Shown here: positions 36,733 to 45,094 of the stretch, in pieces
Layout: each line of letters opens with the position of its first letter
Position numbering within the stretch: the stretch's first letter is position 1
Assembly: GCA_019090455.1 (NCBI GenBank)
Contig: JAHRWA010000031.1
Location: 1-61,762, forward strand
From: Pseudomonadales bacterium
GTDB lineage: Bacteria > Pseudomonadota > Gammaproteobacteria > Pseudomonadales > DC-out160
DNA length: 61,762 bases
Direction: 5' to 3'
Made by a program: the position numbers and the translations under genes
The notes under the pieces: model-generated
Database searches by the model: none
Told to the model about the DNA's origin: nothing
The model's input: the letters and a program-made list of their open reading frames with translations, nothing else

Positions 36733-37431
36733 ATGAAGAAAACAGGTTGGTTACTAGTTGGCGTAGCATTTTTTATCTCCCTCCCACAGGCGGCATTGTC
36801 GGAAAGCGTAACGGGGTTATTTATTTCGCATAAGCTCAATGACGATAAAGCTTACAAACAATGGCGAAGCGATTCTCAATCCACATTTCATGCACATGAT
36901 TGCGAGCCAATCCGATCTGGAAAGCTGCTTGGAGGAAAAGGATCTTTTAAGTGGGGTGATTCAGATAAATTCACGTTAATGAAATGCCAATCCCCAGTGC
37001 TAGCGGATCTTGTAGATAAAGGTTTGGTTGATGAGTTATCTGCCATAACCGATGAGCTGAATTTGACTGAGGGGAAGCTGAATATATTGTCTGATACCCT
37101 GCCATCTGAAAACGCTGAATATCTCATTAAGGTCAGTTACTTCAACAACCTTAACCCCAAGGCCCGACAAAAAAGCCTGGCAAAGATTGATAAAAGCGCC
37201 AGTAAAGTGAGAAATGCATGGATCGATGATGCCATTCTACAACCCAGAGCCTCTGTCGGCGTCATCCACCCGGATAATTTAACCTTCTTGTATTACCCCA
37301 AGGCAGGTCAGGGAAAATCGTTCCGTGAGAACAACCCCAAACTAATGAATAAAATTGGGCGCTTTAATCAAAAGCATGTTGAACGGGTAACGTATCTCGC
37401 CGCGAAAATAAAAAATGGGAGAATGAAATGA
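36733..37431 (+). CDS. Secreted protein of unknown function
   Basis: A 232-residue protein with a clear signal peptide (MKKTGWLLVGVAFFISLPQAALS). The mature part opens SVTGLFISHKLNDDKAYKQW, is mixed alpha/beta and carries two Cys (HDCEPI, MKCQSP) that could form a disulfide. The ferredoxin-like spacing suggests distant similarity to dimeric alpha-beta barrel proteins, as for its DUF1330 neighbour, but I do not recognise a family. GAGAGAAGG precedes the ATG. The stop overlaps the next ATG by four bases, so the pair is coupled, and both are probably under the divergent LysR protein. Confidence 0.75.
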   Translation: MKKTGWLLVGVAFFISLPQAALSESVTGLFISHKLNDDKAYKQWRSDSQSTFHAHDCEPIRSGKLLGGKGSFKWGDSDKFTLMKCQSPVLADLVDKGLVDELSAITDELNLTEGKLNILSDTLPSENAEYLIKVSYFNNLNPKARQKSLAKIDKSASKVRNAWIDDAILQPRASVGVIHPDNLTFLYYPKAGQGKSFRENNPKLMNKIGRFNQKHVERVTYLAAKIKNGRMK

Positions 37432-37727
37432 CACAGACTTGCACCGTTATTCTAGAAGGGTCTTTTCACATCGGTGGTAAGTCATCACCTGAATTTGAGG
37501 AATATTCCCGACGATCTAATGCAAACGGCGAAGCGCATGGCGGAGTTGTACTCAGTCACTATTTGATTAGCGAAAATCTAGGCCAGGGAGAAAAACCGGA
37601 ATTCATCCTAGTGATCCAATACCCTACACGAGAAAATGCTAAACAGGCTTTTACCTGCGATGAATATAATCAAATCATTCCCCTGCGCAACAAGGTATTC
37701 AAAGAGGTGAAAATTCTATTAGTCTAG
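37428..37727 (+). CDS. DUF1330 dimeric alpha-beta barrel protein
   Basis: A 99-residue protein matching DUF1330: FILVIQYPTRENAKQAFTCD followed by EYNQIIPLRNKV is the conserved half of this ABM-like fold. Function in most members is unknown. The N-terminal half (SPEFEEYSRRSNANGEAHGG) is typical, with the motif Tyr/Arg region. Translationally coupled to the upstream secreted protein (ATGA overlap). Cytosolic. The last gene before a convergent lipoprotein. Confidence 0.85.
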   Translation: MTQTCTVILEGSFHIGGKSSPEFEEYSRRSNANGEAHGGVVLSHYLISENLGQGEKPEFILVIQYPTRENAKQAFTCDEYNQIIPLRNKVFKEVKILLV

Positions 37728-37858
37728 ATAATCAAATGATCTAGACCATCATACGGACAGGGCATTAAAACTAAAACGGACATTGATGCCGACCCATGGC
37801 AACCAGCTGGGCATCAATGTCCGTCATCTGCGCACTATTCTTTACGACAAATTATTGA

Positions 37859-38206
37859 CTAAGCTGAATCGCTTTTCTTCCATATCTCCGGTAGTTCCGA
37901 ATTTTCATTGGTCAGTCTCAGTTGTTGCCCATCTTCCTCTATATTTAAGTAGATATCTTTCTCGGCATTGTCACCATAAATAGTTATCTTGTTGCCATCC
38001 ACTTTGTATTTCAACGATTTCCCAATATTACCGGTATCCTTGCCTAGGGCTGGCATGTTAAATACCACCTCATTCTCGCTAAATATAAATGCAAAATTCA
38101 TTGTCATAAATAATACTTTTTTCTGGGCGACATACTCCCCTTCAACCTTCGGCTCACCACAAGCTGATAACAACAACACAAACGCCATCAATAAAACTCT
38201 AACCAT
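37859..38206 (-). CDS. Small lipoprotein of unknown function
   Basis: About 115 residues: MVRVLLMAFVLLLSACGE gives a lipobox with Cys near residue 16. The mature part is a small beta-rich domain (VEGEYVAQKKVLF, LKYKVDGNKITIYGDNA, DGQQLRLTNENSELPEIWKK) of the type seen in lipocalin-like or YcfL-like lipoproteins, but no family is certain. The start is at ATG 38206 with AGGAG seven bases upstream; an ATG two codons earlier is too close to it. Monocistronic. Confidence 0.8.
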   Translation of the reverse strand: MVRVLLMAFVLLLSACGEPKVEGEYVAQKKVLFMTMNFAFIFSENEVVFNMPALGKDTGNIGKSLKYKVDGNKITIYGDNAEKDIYLNIEEDGQQLRLTNENSELPEIWKKSDSA

Positions 38207-38438
38207 CTTCATTCTCCTAAAATGTAAAAAAAAGCCTCGTAAAGAAAAGTACTAAGAATATGCCTATAGCATTCTCTCATAGGTTCAGCCCATAGGTTCA
38301 GCACCAAACTGTCTTTTGATTGATCAATCGGGTTGGCACCTTGGTACCGTGTAAGAGCATAGCACGCTGAATCGAAGGTCGGTTCACTATGCTACGAAAT
38401 TAGAAGAGGTGTTTCACAAAAATAAAAAAAGGCAGAGT

Positions 38439-38482
38439 TTGATATAGCTCTCAATTGAACTGAATCATGTGAGCTATATCAA
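38439..38482 (-). terminator. Probable terminator of the M23 gene
   Basis: TTGATATAGCTC (38439-38450) and GAGCTATATCAA (38471-38482) are perfect 12-base inverted arms about 20 bases downstream of the M23 gene stop on the minus strand, followed on that strand by a T-run (38424-38430). The 20-base loop is long and the gap to the T-run is eight bases, so the call is moderate. The rest of 38213-38438 holds only a CATAGGTTCAGC duplication (38278-38303). Confidence 0.55.
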
Positions 38483-38501
38483 GGGAACAATTTCAGGCGA
38501 T

Positions 38502-39566
38502 TTATCTCGCAGTAGATCGATCAGCAAAAATAGGATTCACTTCACAGAACTCCCATTTAGAAAATGCATGTAGCAATGAATTGCCTCCACATTCCGTATT
38601 TTCTGGGCTCAAGTTTAAGGTTTGTTGGACTCTTATTTCCTGAACATTATGCACCGTTTCATTAATCGTGGGGTTTCTACAGTTTGCAATAAAATCGACT
38701 GGGTCTTTATTCAACTCATCATCAAAGATCACCACCACTTGTATTGCTCGACCGGTAAGATCGTTATCGCACTCAGCGTTGGGGCACCAATCTAAGTTGA
38801 GGTTTACTGAGCTACTGTCGAAGTCTTCATCTATCCTATAGGTTGAGTCTTCTACACTTGAAACCTCTTGCACACAAACCTCTCCGGAAAGCCCGTCTTC
38901 GCAATTATTCTCTGTTAATGGTGTCTCCACGGAACGAATACAGGTTAAGAGGTTGTCGCAGTGTTCTGCCCTGTAAGTGTTGTCCTCCACCACCAGTTCT
39001 CCCGGAACTTGGCAAAAACGCGGCGGGCGATTTTCTCCGATGATATAGCCGCCATTACTGTTGGATAGAGGGTTATTGATATCATCTGGAACCCCGACTT
39101 CAAAGTGGAGATGTTGGCCGCAGGCCCTACCCACATCAGATTCGAAACCCAGAAACTGACCTGCTATCACAATATCACCGACCTCCAAACCAGCAACATT
39201 AGTCGCACTGCCCGTGGCCAAATGGGAATACTTAGTCCACTCTTCGCCAATGTGAGATAACCAAACGAAGTTATTGGCACAGGTACCCATACAACAATTT
39301 AAAGCGCTACTGTCTTCTACATACTCCACCACACCGGTATTGGCTGCAACCACAGAGTAGGTAGTCCCATCGTTGACCCCCACCAGATCTAATCGATCAG
39401 AGGGGCCATGAGTCAGGTGGTCATTGGATACATAGATATCTGTCCCATTGGCATAGGGTAATCGGTATTGGAGCACTGATTGCCCATCACAACCCAATTG
39501 GATAAAACAAATGGCAATTAGCGACATCCTATAAAACGGTTTACGCAGATCACTGGCTAGTTTCAT
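38502..39566 (-). CDS. M23-like peptidase-fold lipoprotein
   Basis: About 354 residues; ATG 39566 has GAGGA six bases upstream. The signal ends in a lipobox (FIQLGCDGQ). The first half is a LytM/M23 domain: TYSVVAANTGVVEYVEDSS, WLSHIGEEWTKYSHLATGS, VGDIVIAGQFLGFESDVGRACGQHLHFEVG. HLHFE is intact, while the upstream HxxxD motif is only loosely matched by HGPSDRLD. So activity against peptidoglycan cross-links is uncertain. The C-terminal half is Cys-rich (about ten Cys in pairs such as CNLLTC, CEDG, CVQ), suggesting an extracellular disulfide-bonded module. Divergent from the NACHT gene. Confidence 0.82.
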   Translation of the reverse strand: MKLASDLRKPFYRMSLIAICFIQLGCDGQSVLQYRLPYANGTDIYVSNDHLTHGPSDRLDLVGVNDGTTYSVVAANTGVVEYVEDSSALNCCMGTCANNFVWLSHIGEEWTKYSHLATGSATNVAGLEVGDIVIAGQFLGFESDVGRACGQHLHFEVGVPDDINNPLSNSNGGYIIGENRPPRFCQVPGELVVEDNTYRAEHCDNLLTCIRSVETPLTENNCEDGLSGEVCVQEVSSVEDSTYRIDEDFDSSSVNLNLDWCPNAECDNDLTGRAIQVVVIFDDELNKDPVDFIANCRNPTINETVHNVQEIRVQQTLNLSPENTECGGNSLLHAFSKWEFCEVNPIFADRSTAR

Positions 39567-39782
39567 TATCATTCCTCATTAATTAGTGAATCAGTTTGTA
39601 TCATTAGATTTCACGCCAATTAAAAATTGGCAGAAGTGCGATTAGACACAATTTGATTATCATGGGAGTGGGTAAAACCAGCGCGTGAAAAAAACGTGAT
39701 TACTGTGAAATAAACGAAATTTCTCAAAGAGCGGTTATCGTCTAAGAAATGTGGATTAGCCAACAGCCCTGATTGCCGAATA

Positions 39783-42209
39783 ATGAAGAACAGCGGTACT
39801 ATACCGACGTTTAACTCGCCATCATTTATCGCTACATCACTTTCCACAGAATTTAGTGTCATGACAAAAAGCCATAATTTAAGCTCGCAAACTTCTATCA
39901 TCAAAGTTCATCTGCAAGGCAAGTTTAAAATTACAACGCAATCAGGTCTCGACATCACTCCTAGTTCCACCAAAGCTCGTTGCATTCTCATTATGTTGGC
40001 TCTTTCTGAAGAGGGCAGCGCGTCCAGAGATTCAGTCGCTCAACTACTCTGGGGCCGCCACGGAAAAGAGCAAGCTCGCACGTCATTACGCCAAAGCCTG
40101 AGTCTGTTACGGCGAACCTTTCAAGAAATTGATCCTGACCTAATCCAGGCTAATCGCGATAAAATCAACTTAAACCTTAAGAAAGTGGATTTTGATTACC
40201 ACGAATTAATTCACGGCTTCAAAAGGCAGCCATCTGCAAACCGCATTGCACAGTTGCGCTCCCAAACTCTATTCGAAGAAGCAAAATCCGCTGATGTTGA
40301 ATTTGATAATTGGCTAGAGCTTAAGAAAAAACACCTCTTACAAAAAATAGACCAGGAGGTTCAATCGCAGCTCCCCCCAACTCTCGCTGAATCGCCCATC
40401 AATACTGGCACTCACCCGATTCGCTCAAAAAATAATTCAAATGCCTTTCGACTATCTCTACTGACAAAAATGAACACATTTTGGATTGGGTCCGTCTTAG
40501 AGAATGCATTATTTAATAAAGTCACCATTCCCTTAGTACTACATGAAAAAACAGACCTCATCTACCACCCATGGCAGAACATCATTCAACAGACAACGCC
40601 TCTTACCACTGTATATCACAGTACTCAGATACTGCAGGCCTTCAATCAACACCAACAAAAACTACTTATCGTAGGGCCAGCGGGTAGCGGCAAAACCACC
40701 CTAATGTTGACCTTAGGAAAAGCGCTACTAAACCTTGCCAAGCAAGATGACATTTTGGCCGTCCCGGTGGTACTCCACCTTTCAACTTTCAATAAGGACG
40801 ATTCAAGTTTACGGCAATGGCTAGAGCGTGAGCTAGAATATCGCTATCAAATACCGAAGAAAATTGCCGCCGAAATGATTGCCAATCAAGAACTATTGCT
40901 ACTCCTGGATGGGTTAGATGAGGTGGCACCTAATCGCCAACAGACTTGCGTACGAGCCATCAACCAATGGATACAACAAGAACCAGATACCGCCCTGGCA
41001 GTGTGCTGTCGTGAAGAAGATTACAAAAAGTTAGAGAAAAAGTTGGCGCTATCAGGAGCCCTTTCAATTCAAGTTCTCAGCCACCAGCAGATAAAGAATT
41101 ACGTAGAAGCCGTGACGGGTCACTCTAGTGGCTTGAAAGATATTCTGTCCAAGGCTGGGTTAGAGGCCACGCTCAATACGCCACTGATGTTAAATATTGC
41201 CGCCGTCGTTTACCAAAATGAAAACCAAACGACTAGCGAAACTGGGGTTCATTCTTCTGAATTGACTCAGAAGCAGCTGATTTCCTCTTACGTTGGCGCG
41301 ATGTTTCAACGACGGACTAAAGTAAGCCGTTATTCAGAACAGCAGACACATCATTGGTTATCTTGTTTAGCCCATGCCATGAGAAAAAAGCAACAGAGCA
41401 TTCTCTATCTCGATCGAATTCAACCGGACTTGCTGGAAAAACGCAGTCAACGTTTACTGGTATCCAGGGGAAGCGTCATGATATGCGCTTTATCCATAGC
41501 CATGATATTAGCCATGCCAGGCGGTCTTCTGTCCAATGTCGATTTCAATCATACCATTGCTATGTTTATTGCGGCTCTGGTTGGTGGATACCTAGCGGGT
41601 CGATTGGGATACGGTGATGAGATCAAAGCATTTTCAGAGGTCAGATTATCAAAACGGGGATTTCGAACACAAACCATGAAACAGGTTATTGGCTCCAGCA
41701 TTCTAGCGGGAACGCTAGCGGTGGGAGCTGCATTTATTCTCAACCTGCTAACGGGGATTGTTCTGGGTGGAGTCTTCTTTCTACTTTTAATAATCGTTAA
41801 TTCTCTTGAATTTGGTGTTGAAGAAGGGGATTCTATCGAAATAGATGCCCCTAACAGAGGAATAAAGCAAGCTCTTAAATACGCCTTAATCAGTTTTTCT
41901 CTAGTGGGTATTATTAGCGCCTCAATTAGTCTGCTAATGACGGGAATTGTTGAATCTCTCGTTATCGGTTTACTGTTGGGAGTTCTTTGCGGGTTATTTA
42001 TGGGCGGCCATACCTGCATCCAACACTATCTATTGCGCCTGCTCCTATGGCGCAATAAGTTCGCCCCTTTAAATTATGTTCCCTTTCTCGAATTTGCGGT
42101 AGATCGCGTATTACTATATCGCGTCGGCAGAGGTTACTTATTTGCCCACCGTTCACTTATGGATTTCTATGCCGAGCAATACGAAGAGATGAATCGAGAA
42201 AAAAACTAG
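39783..42209 (+). CDS. wHTH (SARP-like) - NACHT NTPase - six-TM membrane protein
   Basis: An 808-residue protein with three parts. Residues about 40-150: SARP/OmpR-like winged helix (VHLQGKFKITTQSG, STKARCILIMLALSEEG, ARTSLRQSLSLLRRTF) with the start of a BTAD-like helix. About 290-470: NACHT NTPase with Walker A GPAGSGKTT (near 298-306), Walker B LLLLLDGLDEV (near 370-380) and sensor region AVCCREEDY. About 560-780: six hydrophobic segments, ending with YLFAHRSLMDFYAEQYEEM, the usual tail of NACHT modules. DNA-binding plus NTPase plus membrane domain in one chain is unusual; roles in signalling or defence are possible. The start is uncertain: ATG 39783 and ATG 39861 both lack clear ribosome sites. 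Not in an operon. Confidence 0.85.
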   Translation: MKNSGTIPTFNSPSFIATSLSTEFSVMTKSHNLSSQTSIIKVHLQGKFKITTQSGLDITPSSTKARCILIMLALSEEGSASRDSVAQLLWGRHGKEQARTSLRQSLSLLRRTFQEIDPDLIQANRDKINLNLKKVDFDYHELIHGFKRQPSANRIAQLRSQTLFEEAKSADVEFDNWLELKKKHLLQKIDQEVQSQLPPTLAESPINTGTHPIRSKNNSNAFRLSLLTKMNTFWIGSVLENALFNKVTIPLVLHEKTDLIYHPWQNIIQQTTPLTTVYHSTQILQAFNQHQQKLLIVGPAGSGKTTLMLTLGKALLNLAKQDDILAVPVVLHLSTFNKDDSSLRQWLERELEYRYQIPKKIAAEMIANQELLLLLDGLDEVAPNRQQTCVRAINQWIQQEPDTALAVCCREEDYKKLEKKLALSGALSIQVLSHQQIKNYVEAVTGHSSGLKDILSKAGLEATLNTPLMLNIAAVVYQNENQTTSETGVHSSELTQKQLISSYVGAMFQRRTKVSRYSEQQTHHWLSCLAHAMRKKQQSILYLDRIQPDLLEKRSQRLLVSRGSVMICALSIAMILAMPGGLLSNVDFNHTIAMFIAALVGGYLAGRLGYGDEIKAFSEVRLSKRGFRTQTMKQVIGSSILAGTLAVGAAFILNLLTGIVLGGVFFLLLIIVNSLEFGVEEGDSIEIDAPNRGIKQALKYALISFSLVGIISASISLLMTGIVESLVIGLLLGVLCGLFMGGHTCIQHYLLRLLLWRNKFAPLNYVPFLEFAVDRVLLYRVGRGYLFAHRSLMDFYAEQYEEMNREKN

Positions 42210-42368
42210 GTTCAATTGGCTAATGTAAATGCCTTGGTTGCGGCACATCAAGACATTCAAACGACTTTTCCCTAAAGAAAGTGACGCACTTGACCTGGCT
42301 AATCCGTCTTTACTACGTACTGGAAAATGTTTGAGTTCATAACTTTTAAAAGATTAAGGAATATAATT

Positions 42369-42731
42369 ATGAAATACACCTTTATTTTGGTCGCAACTCC
42401 CGGCGCTGAACCTGCTTATGGTTCTGATGAATGGAAAAACTACGCCGCTGAGTACGGCGCTTGGAATGAACAAGCAGCAAAAGCTGGTATTCACCGAGGC
42501 GGCGAACCGGTTCAACCACCAGAACGCGCAACAACTGTCCGAAAAGAAGGTGATGAGGTAAAACTACATGACGGTCCGTTTGCCGAGACCAAAGAGGTGA
42601 TACTGGGTTGGTACCTTGTCGAAGTCGATAACCTGGACGAGGCGATAAAATGGGCCTCAAAAATGCCTCTCGTTGATAACGGTTTTGGTGCCATTGAAAT
42701 TCGACCATCAGTGGATTTTTCACAAGGTTAA
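42369..42731 (+). CDS. YCII-related DGPF-domain protein
   Basis: About 120 residues from ATG 42369 (AAGGA nine bases upstream; a start 14 codons earlier is unlikely). The DGPF motif is present in EVKLHDGPFAETKEVILGWY, followed by the YCII fold and IEIRPSVDF at the end. DGPF proteins are found next to ECF42 sigma factors, as here. Their role is thought to be enzymatic or sensory but is unproven. The sigma gene starts 10 bases after the stop, so the two are in one operon. Confidence 0.92.
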   Translation: MKYTFILVATPGAEPAYGSDEWKNYAAEYGAWNEQAAKAGIHRGGEPVQPPERATTVRKEGDEVKLHDGPFAETKEVILGWYLVEVDNLDEAIKWASKMPLVDNGFGAIEIRPSVDFSQG

Positions 42732-42741
42732 CCCAATAAAA

Positions 42742-44013
42742 ATGTCAGCTAGATTACTTTCTAAGGAAGCACTTAAACGTCGAGTAGATGATGCCTACGC
42801 CACGGAATGGGGACGTTCGGTGGCATTCCTTTTGAGGCTTACTCGCGATATTCAGATCGCCGAAGATTGCGTCCAAGATGCTTTTGAATCTGCCCTAGTG
42901 TATTGGCAACGTGACGGAGTTCCCGACCAACCGGGAGCCTGGATACGCAAAGCGGCAAAGCATCGTTTTATTGACGCTGCACGTTCCAGCCGAACTCGCC
43001 AAGAAGCGTTACAGAGATTGCGACTCCTCCACCCACCCAACGTTCACAAAGAGGATGTTGAACAGCTGGATACATTGATAAAAGATGATGAATTAGCGCT
43101 AATTTTTCTATGTTGTCACCCTGCGATCGCCGTGACAGATCAGGTGATGCTAACGTTACGCACGGTAGCAGGCTTACCCCCAAGAGACATTGCTGTTGCT
43201 TTTTTTGCTAAGGATGAGGCCGTTCGTACACGTCTACTGAGAGCGAAGAGAAAAATTCGAGGCGCTGGTATCCCCATTAAATTACCAAAATCTGATGAAA
43301 TTGAAAAACGACTCCATCAGGTGTTTGCCGTTATCTATCTCATTTTTAACGAAGGTTATCTTGCTAACCGGGGTGAAAACGCGACTCGCCCAGATTTGAC
43401 TAAGGAAGCAATTCGGTTGACTGCCAAGCTCCTTGAACTGATACCCAATAATAATGAGACTCATGGCTTGCTAGCCTTATTATTGTTTACCGAATCCAGA
43501 TCCCCGGCGCGCATAACGACACAGGACACTCTGGTTCCCCTCGATGAGCAAGATCGAACTCGTTGGGACCATGACGTGATTTCACAGGCATTCAAGCATC
43601 TGGAACGGGCTGTAGCATGCGAGCTACCCGGACGCTACGCTCTCCAGGCGGCTATCGCAGCGGAGCATTCTAAAGCCACCGACTATGCCGTAACAGATTG
43701 GAAAACGATTGTCTTACTCTATGATTGCCTACTTGAAATCGAAGACTCAGAGATTTATCGGCTAAATCGGTGCGTTGCCCTATCCTTTTCCGACTCGCCG
43801 CTAGTCGCGCTTGATCAACTGGCTGAACTGGAAAAAGGTGCCCTTCCGGAAAGTCATCATTTGATATCAGCAACACGTGCAGATTTCCTGAGACGGGCTG
43901 ACAGGAATGAAGAAGCCCTAGTTGCCTATCAACTTGCTATCGATCAGGCTGATAACACCGCTGTTCAAAAGTTTTTGCAACGCCGAATACTTGAACTTAT
44001 AACGAAACGTTAA
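42742..44013 (+). CDS. ECF42 sigma factor with TPR-like C-terminal extension
   Basis: About 423 residues. ATG 42742 (MSARLLSKEALKRR) is chosen; an upstream in-frame ATG would overlap the DGPF gene by 59 bases. Region 2 (WGRSVAFLLRLTRDIQIAEDCVQDAFE) has an acidic AEDC motif and region 4 is VMLTLRTVAGLPPRDIAVAF. The long helical C-terminal extension (about 190-423; NEGYLANRGENATRPDLTKE opens it, later TPR-like repeats) is the ECF42 hallmark. It lacks an anti-sigma partner; the extension is thought to control activity, and DGPF proteins are its usual targets. It probably activates its own operon. Confidence 0.93.
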   Translation: MSARLLSKEALKRRVDDAYATEWGRSVAFLLRLTRDIQIAEDCVQDAFESALVYWQRDGVPDQPGAWIRKAAKHRFIDAARSSRTRQEALQRLRLLHPPNVHKEDVEQLDTLIKDDELALIFLCCHPAIAVTDQVMLTLRTVAGLPPRDIAVAFFAKDEAVRTRLLRAKRKIRGAGIPIKLPKSDEIEKRLHQVFAVIYLIFNEGYLANRGENATRPDLTKEAIRLTAKLLELIPNNNETHGLLALLLFTESRSPARITTQDTLVPLDEQDRTRWDHDVISQAFKHLERAVACELPGRYALQAAIAAEHSKATDYAVTDWKTIVLLYDCLLEIEDSEIYRLNRCVALSFSDSPLVALDQLAELEKGALPESHHLISATRADFLRRADRNEEALVAYQLAIDQADNTAVQKFLQRRILELITKR

Positions 44014-44056
44014 TAACAGCAAATCAAAATAGCGTTTAAACAGATCTATTTACAAA

Positions 44057-44088
44057 AAGATGATTTGACAACAAGATGATTCGACATT
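44057..44088. repeat. 16-bp tandem repeat x2
   Basis: AAGATGATTTGACAAC (44057-44072) and AAGATGATTCGACATT (44073-44088), directly in front of the ArsR operator at 44089. The duplication contains no recognised promoter element but lies where the -35/-10 of the ArsR gene would be. Confidence 0.75.
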
Positions 44089-44112
44089 ATAGTACACCTT
44101 ATGGTTAACTAT
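44089..44112. promoter_or_regulatory. Imperfect ArsR-type operator overlapping the start codon
   Basis: ATAGTACACC-TTAT-GGTTAACTAT: inverted arms with two mismatches. The left arm and spacing equal the perfect palindrome at 44541. The ATG of the ArsR gene (44101) sits in the spacer and right arm, and no Shine-Dalgarno site precedes it, so repression by blocking the start region, perhaps on a near-leaderless transcript, is likely. Confidence 0.75.
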
Positions 44113-44442
44113 AATGATCAACAATTAAATCAAATTTTTTCTGCTCTTTCTGACTCCACAAGAAGAGCCATGTTATTGAGATTAACTGATGAGGCAATGT
44201 CCGTAGCTGATCTTTCCAAACCTTTTAAAATATCCAAACCTGCAATCACGAAGCATTTAAAGGTGCTGGAAAAATCAGGCCTACTCAGCAGGACAATAGA
44301 AGGCCGAGTACATCGCTGCAAACTGGAGCCAGAACCACTCGCGGTTGTTTCAGAGTGGGTTTCGTTTTATGAGAAGTTTTGGAACACCAGGCTTGATGCG
44401 CTTAATACTTATTTTACTGAGGAAGGGAAGAAAAAGAAGTAG
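44101..44442 (+). CDS. ArsR-family regulator with SRPBCC partner
   Basis: A 113-residue winged-helix protein: FSALSDSTRRAMLLRL, then VADLSKPFKISKPAITKHLK (recognition helix) and SRTIEGRVHRCKL (wing). No metal-binding Cys. The C-terminus (WVSFYEKFWNTRLDALNTYF) is the usual tail of SRPBCC-linked ArsR proteins. It probably binds the two copies of ATAGTACACC-N4-GGT palindromes at 44089 and 44541, thus controlling itself and the SRPBCC gene. The start at ATG 44101 inside an operator and without a ribosome-binding site is odd; the next start candidates (ATG 44170) would remove the first helix. Confidence 0.92.
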   Translation: MVNYNDQQLNQIFSALSDSTRRAMLLRLTDEAMSVADLSKPFKISKPAITKHLKVLEKSGLLSRTIEGRVHRCKLEPEPLAVVSEWVSFYEKFWNTRLDALNTYFTEEGKKKK

Positions 44443-44540
44443 CGCTTTATTACCCCAGTAAAATTAAAACCAAACTGACACAGACAAATTAAATTTACCA
44501 AGGACGAACCCATTTAGGTGAGTCCTTATTTTTCACCCCA

Positions 44541-44564
44541 ATAGTACACCTTTTGGTGTACTAT
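44541..44564. promoter_or_regulatory. Perfect 24-bp palindrome, ArsR operator
   Basis: ATAGTACACC-TTTT-GGTGTACTAT, a perfect 10-base inverted repeat 26 bases before the SRPBCC start (44590). It shares the left arm with the site at 44089. Just upstream, AAGGAC and GTCCTT around 44501-44526 with a T-rich tail may form a terminator after the ArsR gene. Confidence 0.85.
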
Positions 44565-44589
44565 CTTTTAAAGCCAAAAGGAAAAAAGT

Positions 44590-45024
44590 ATGACTGACAT
44601 TTTACACAGAATTATTATCGAGACGTCACCTGAAAAAGTATTCAACGCAATAACAAAACAGGATCAATTAAGCGCTTGGTGGACCATGGCGGAAATGAAA
44701 GGGACGGTAGGTTCTGTCGCTTGTTTTTCCTTTGGACCAAACGGCGAACATAAAGTGGAAATGGAGATTACAGAATTAGTTGCCAATGAACGTGTTTGTT
44801 GGAAGTGTGTTAGCGGACCCTGGATCGACACAGGCGCATTTCAATTTAACATACAAGCAGACGAACGAGGTTCCGCTCTTCAGTTTAGCCACCTAGGGTG
44901 GCCAGAACCCAATGAGTTTTATATGCATTGCAATGCAAAATGGGGGTTCTTTCTCACCGTAAGTTTGAAAAATTTACTTGAAAAGGGTATCGGCCAACCT
45001 CATCCAAATGACCCCAGCATATGA
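44590..45024 (+). CDS. SRPBCC/AHSA1-like protein controlled by ArsR
   Basis: A 144-residue SRPBCC protein (HRIIIETSPEKVFNAITKQD with LSAWW, the family opening; LQFSHLGWPEPNEFYMHCN in the second half; C-terminal helix WGFFLTVSLKNLLEKG). AAAAGGAAAAAAGT precedes the ATG. The ligand pocket may bind a hydrophobic compound. It is the second ArsR/SRPBCC pair in the window and differs from the first (34805-35648), where the genes overlap. Confidence 0.9.
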   Translation: MTDILHRIIIETSPEKVFNAITKQDQLSAWWTMAEMKGTVGSVACFSFGPNGEHKVEMEITELVANERVCWKCVSGPWIDTGAFQFNIQADERGSALQFSHLGWPEPNEFYMHCNAKWGFFLTVSLKNLLEKGIGQPHPNDPSI

Positions 45025-45094
45025 CTCAATAAAAAGGCAATGACTAGGAAGGGGGACATATCAGCATGCCCTCTTCCATTCTATTTTCCCAATC

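Noticed and set aside
39620..39904. Minus-strand frame overlapping the start of the NACHT gene
   Set aside because: Conflicts with a clear domain protein and shows no recognisable motif.
42382..42723. Minus-strand open frame over the DGPF gene
   Set aside because: Entirely within a recognised family gene in the other strand.
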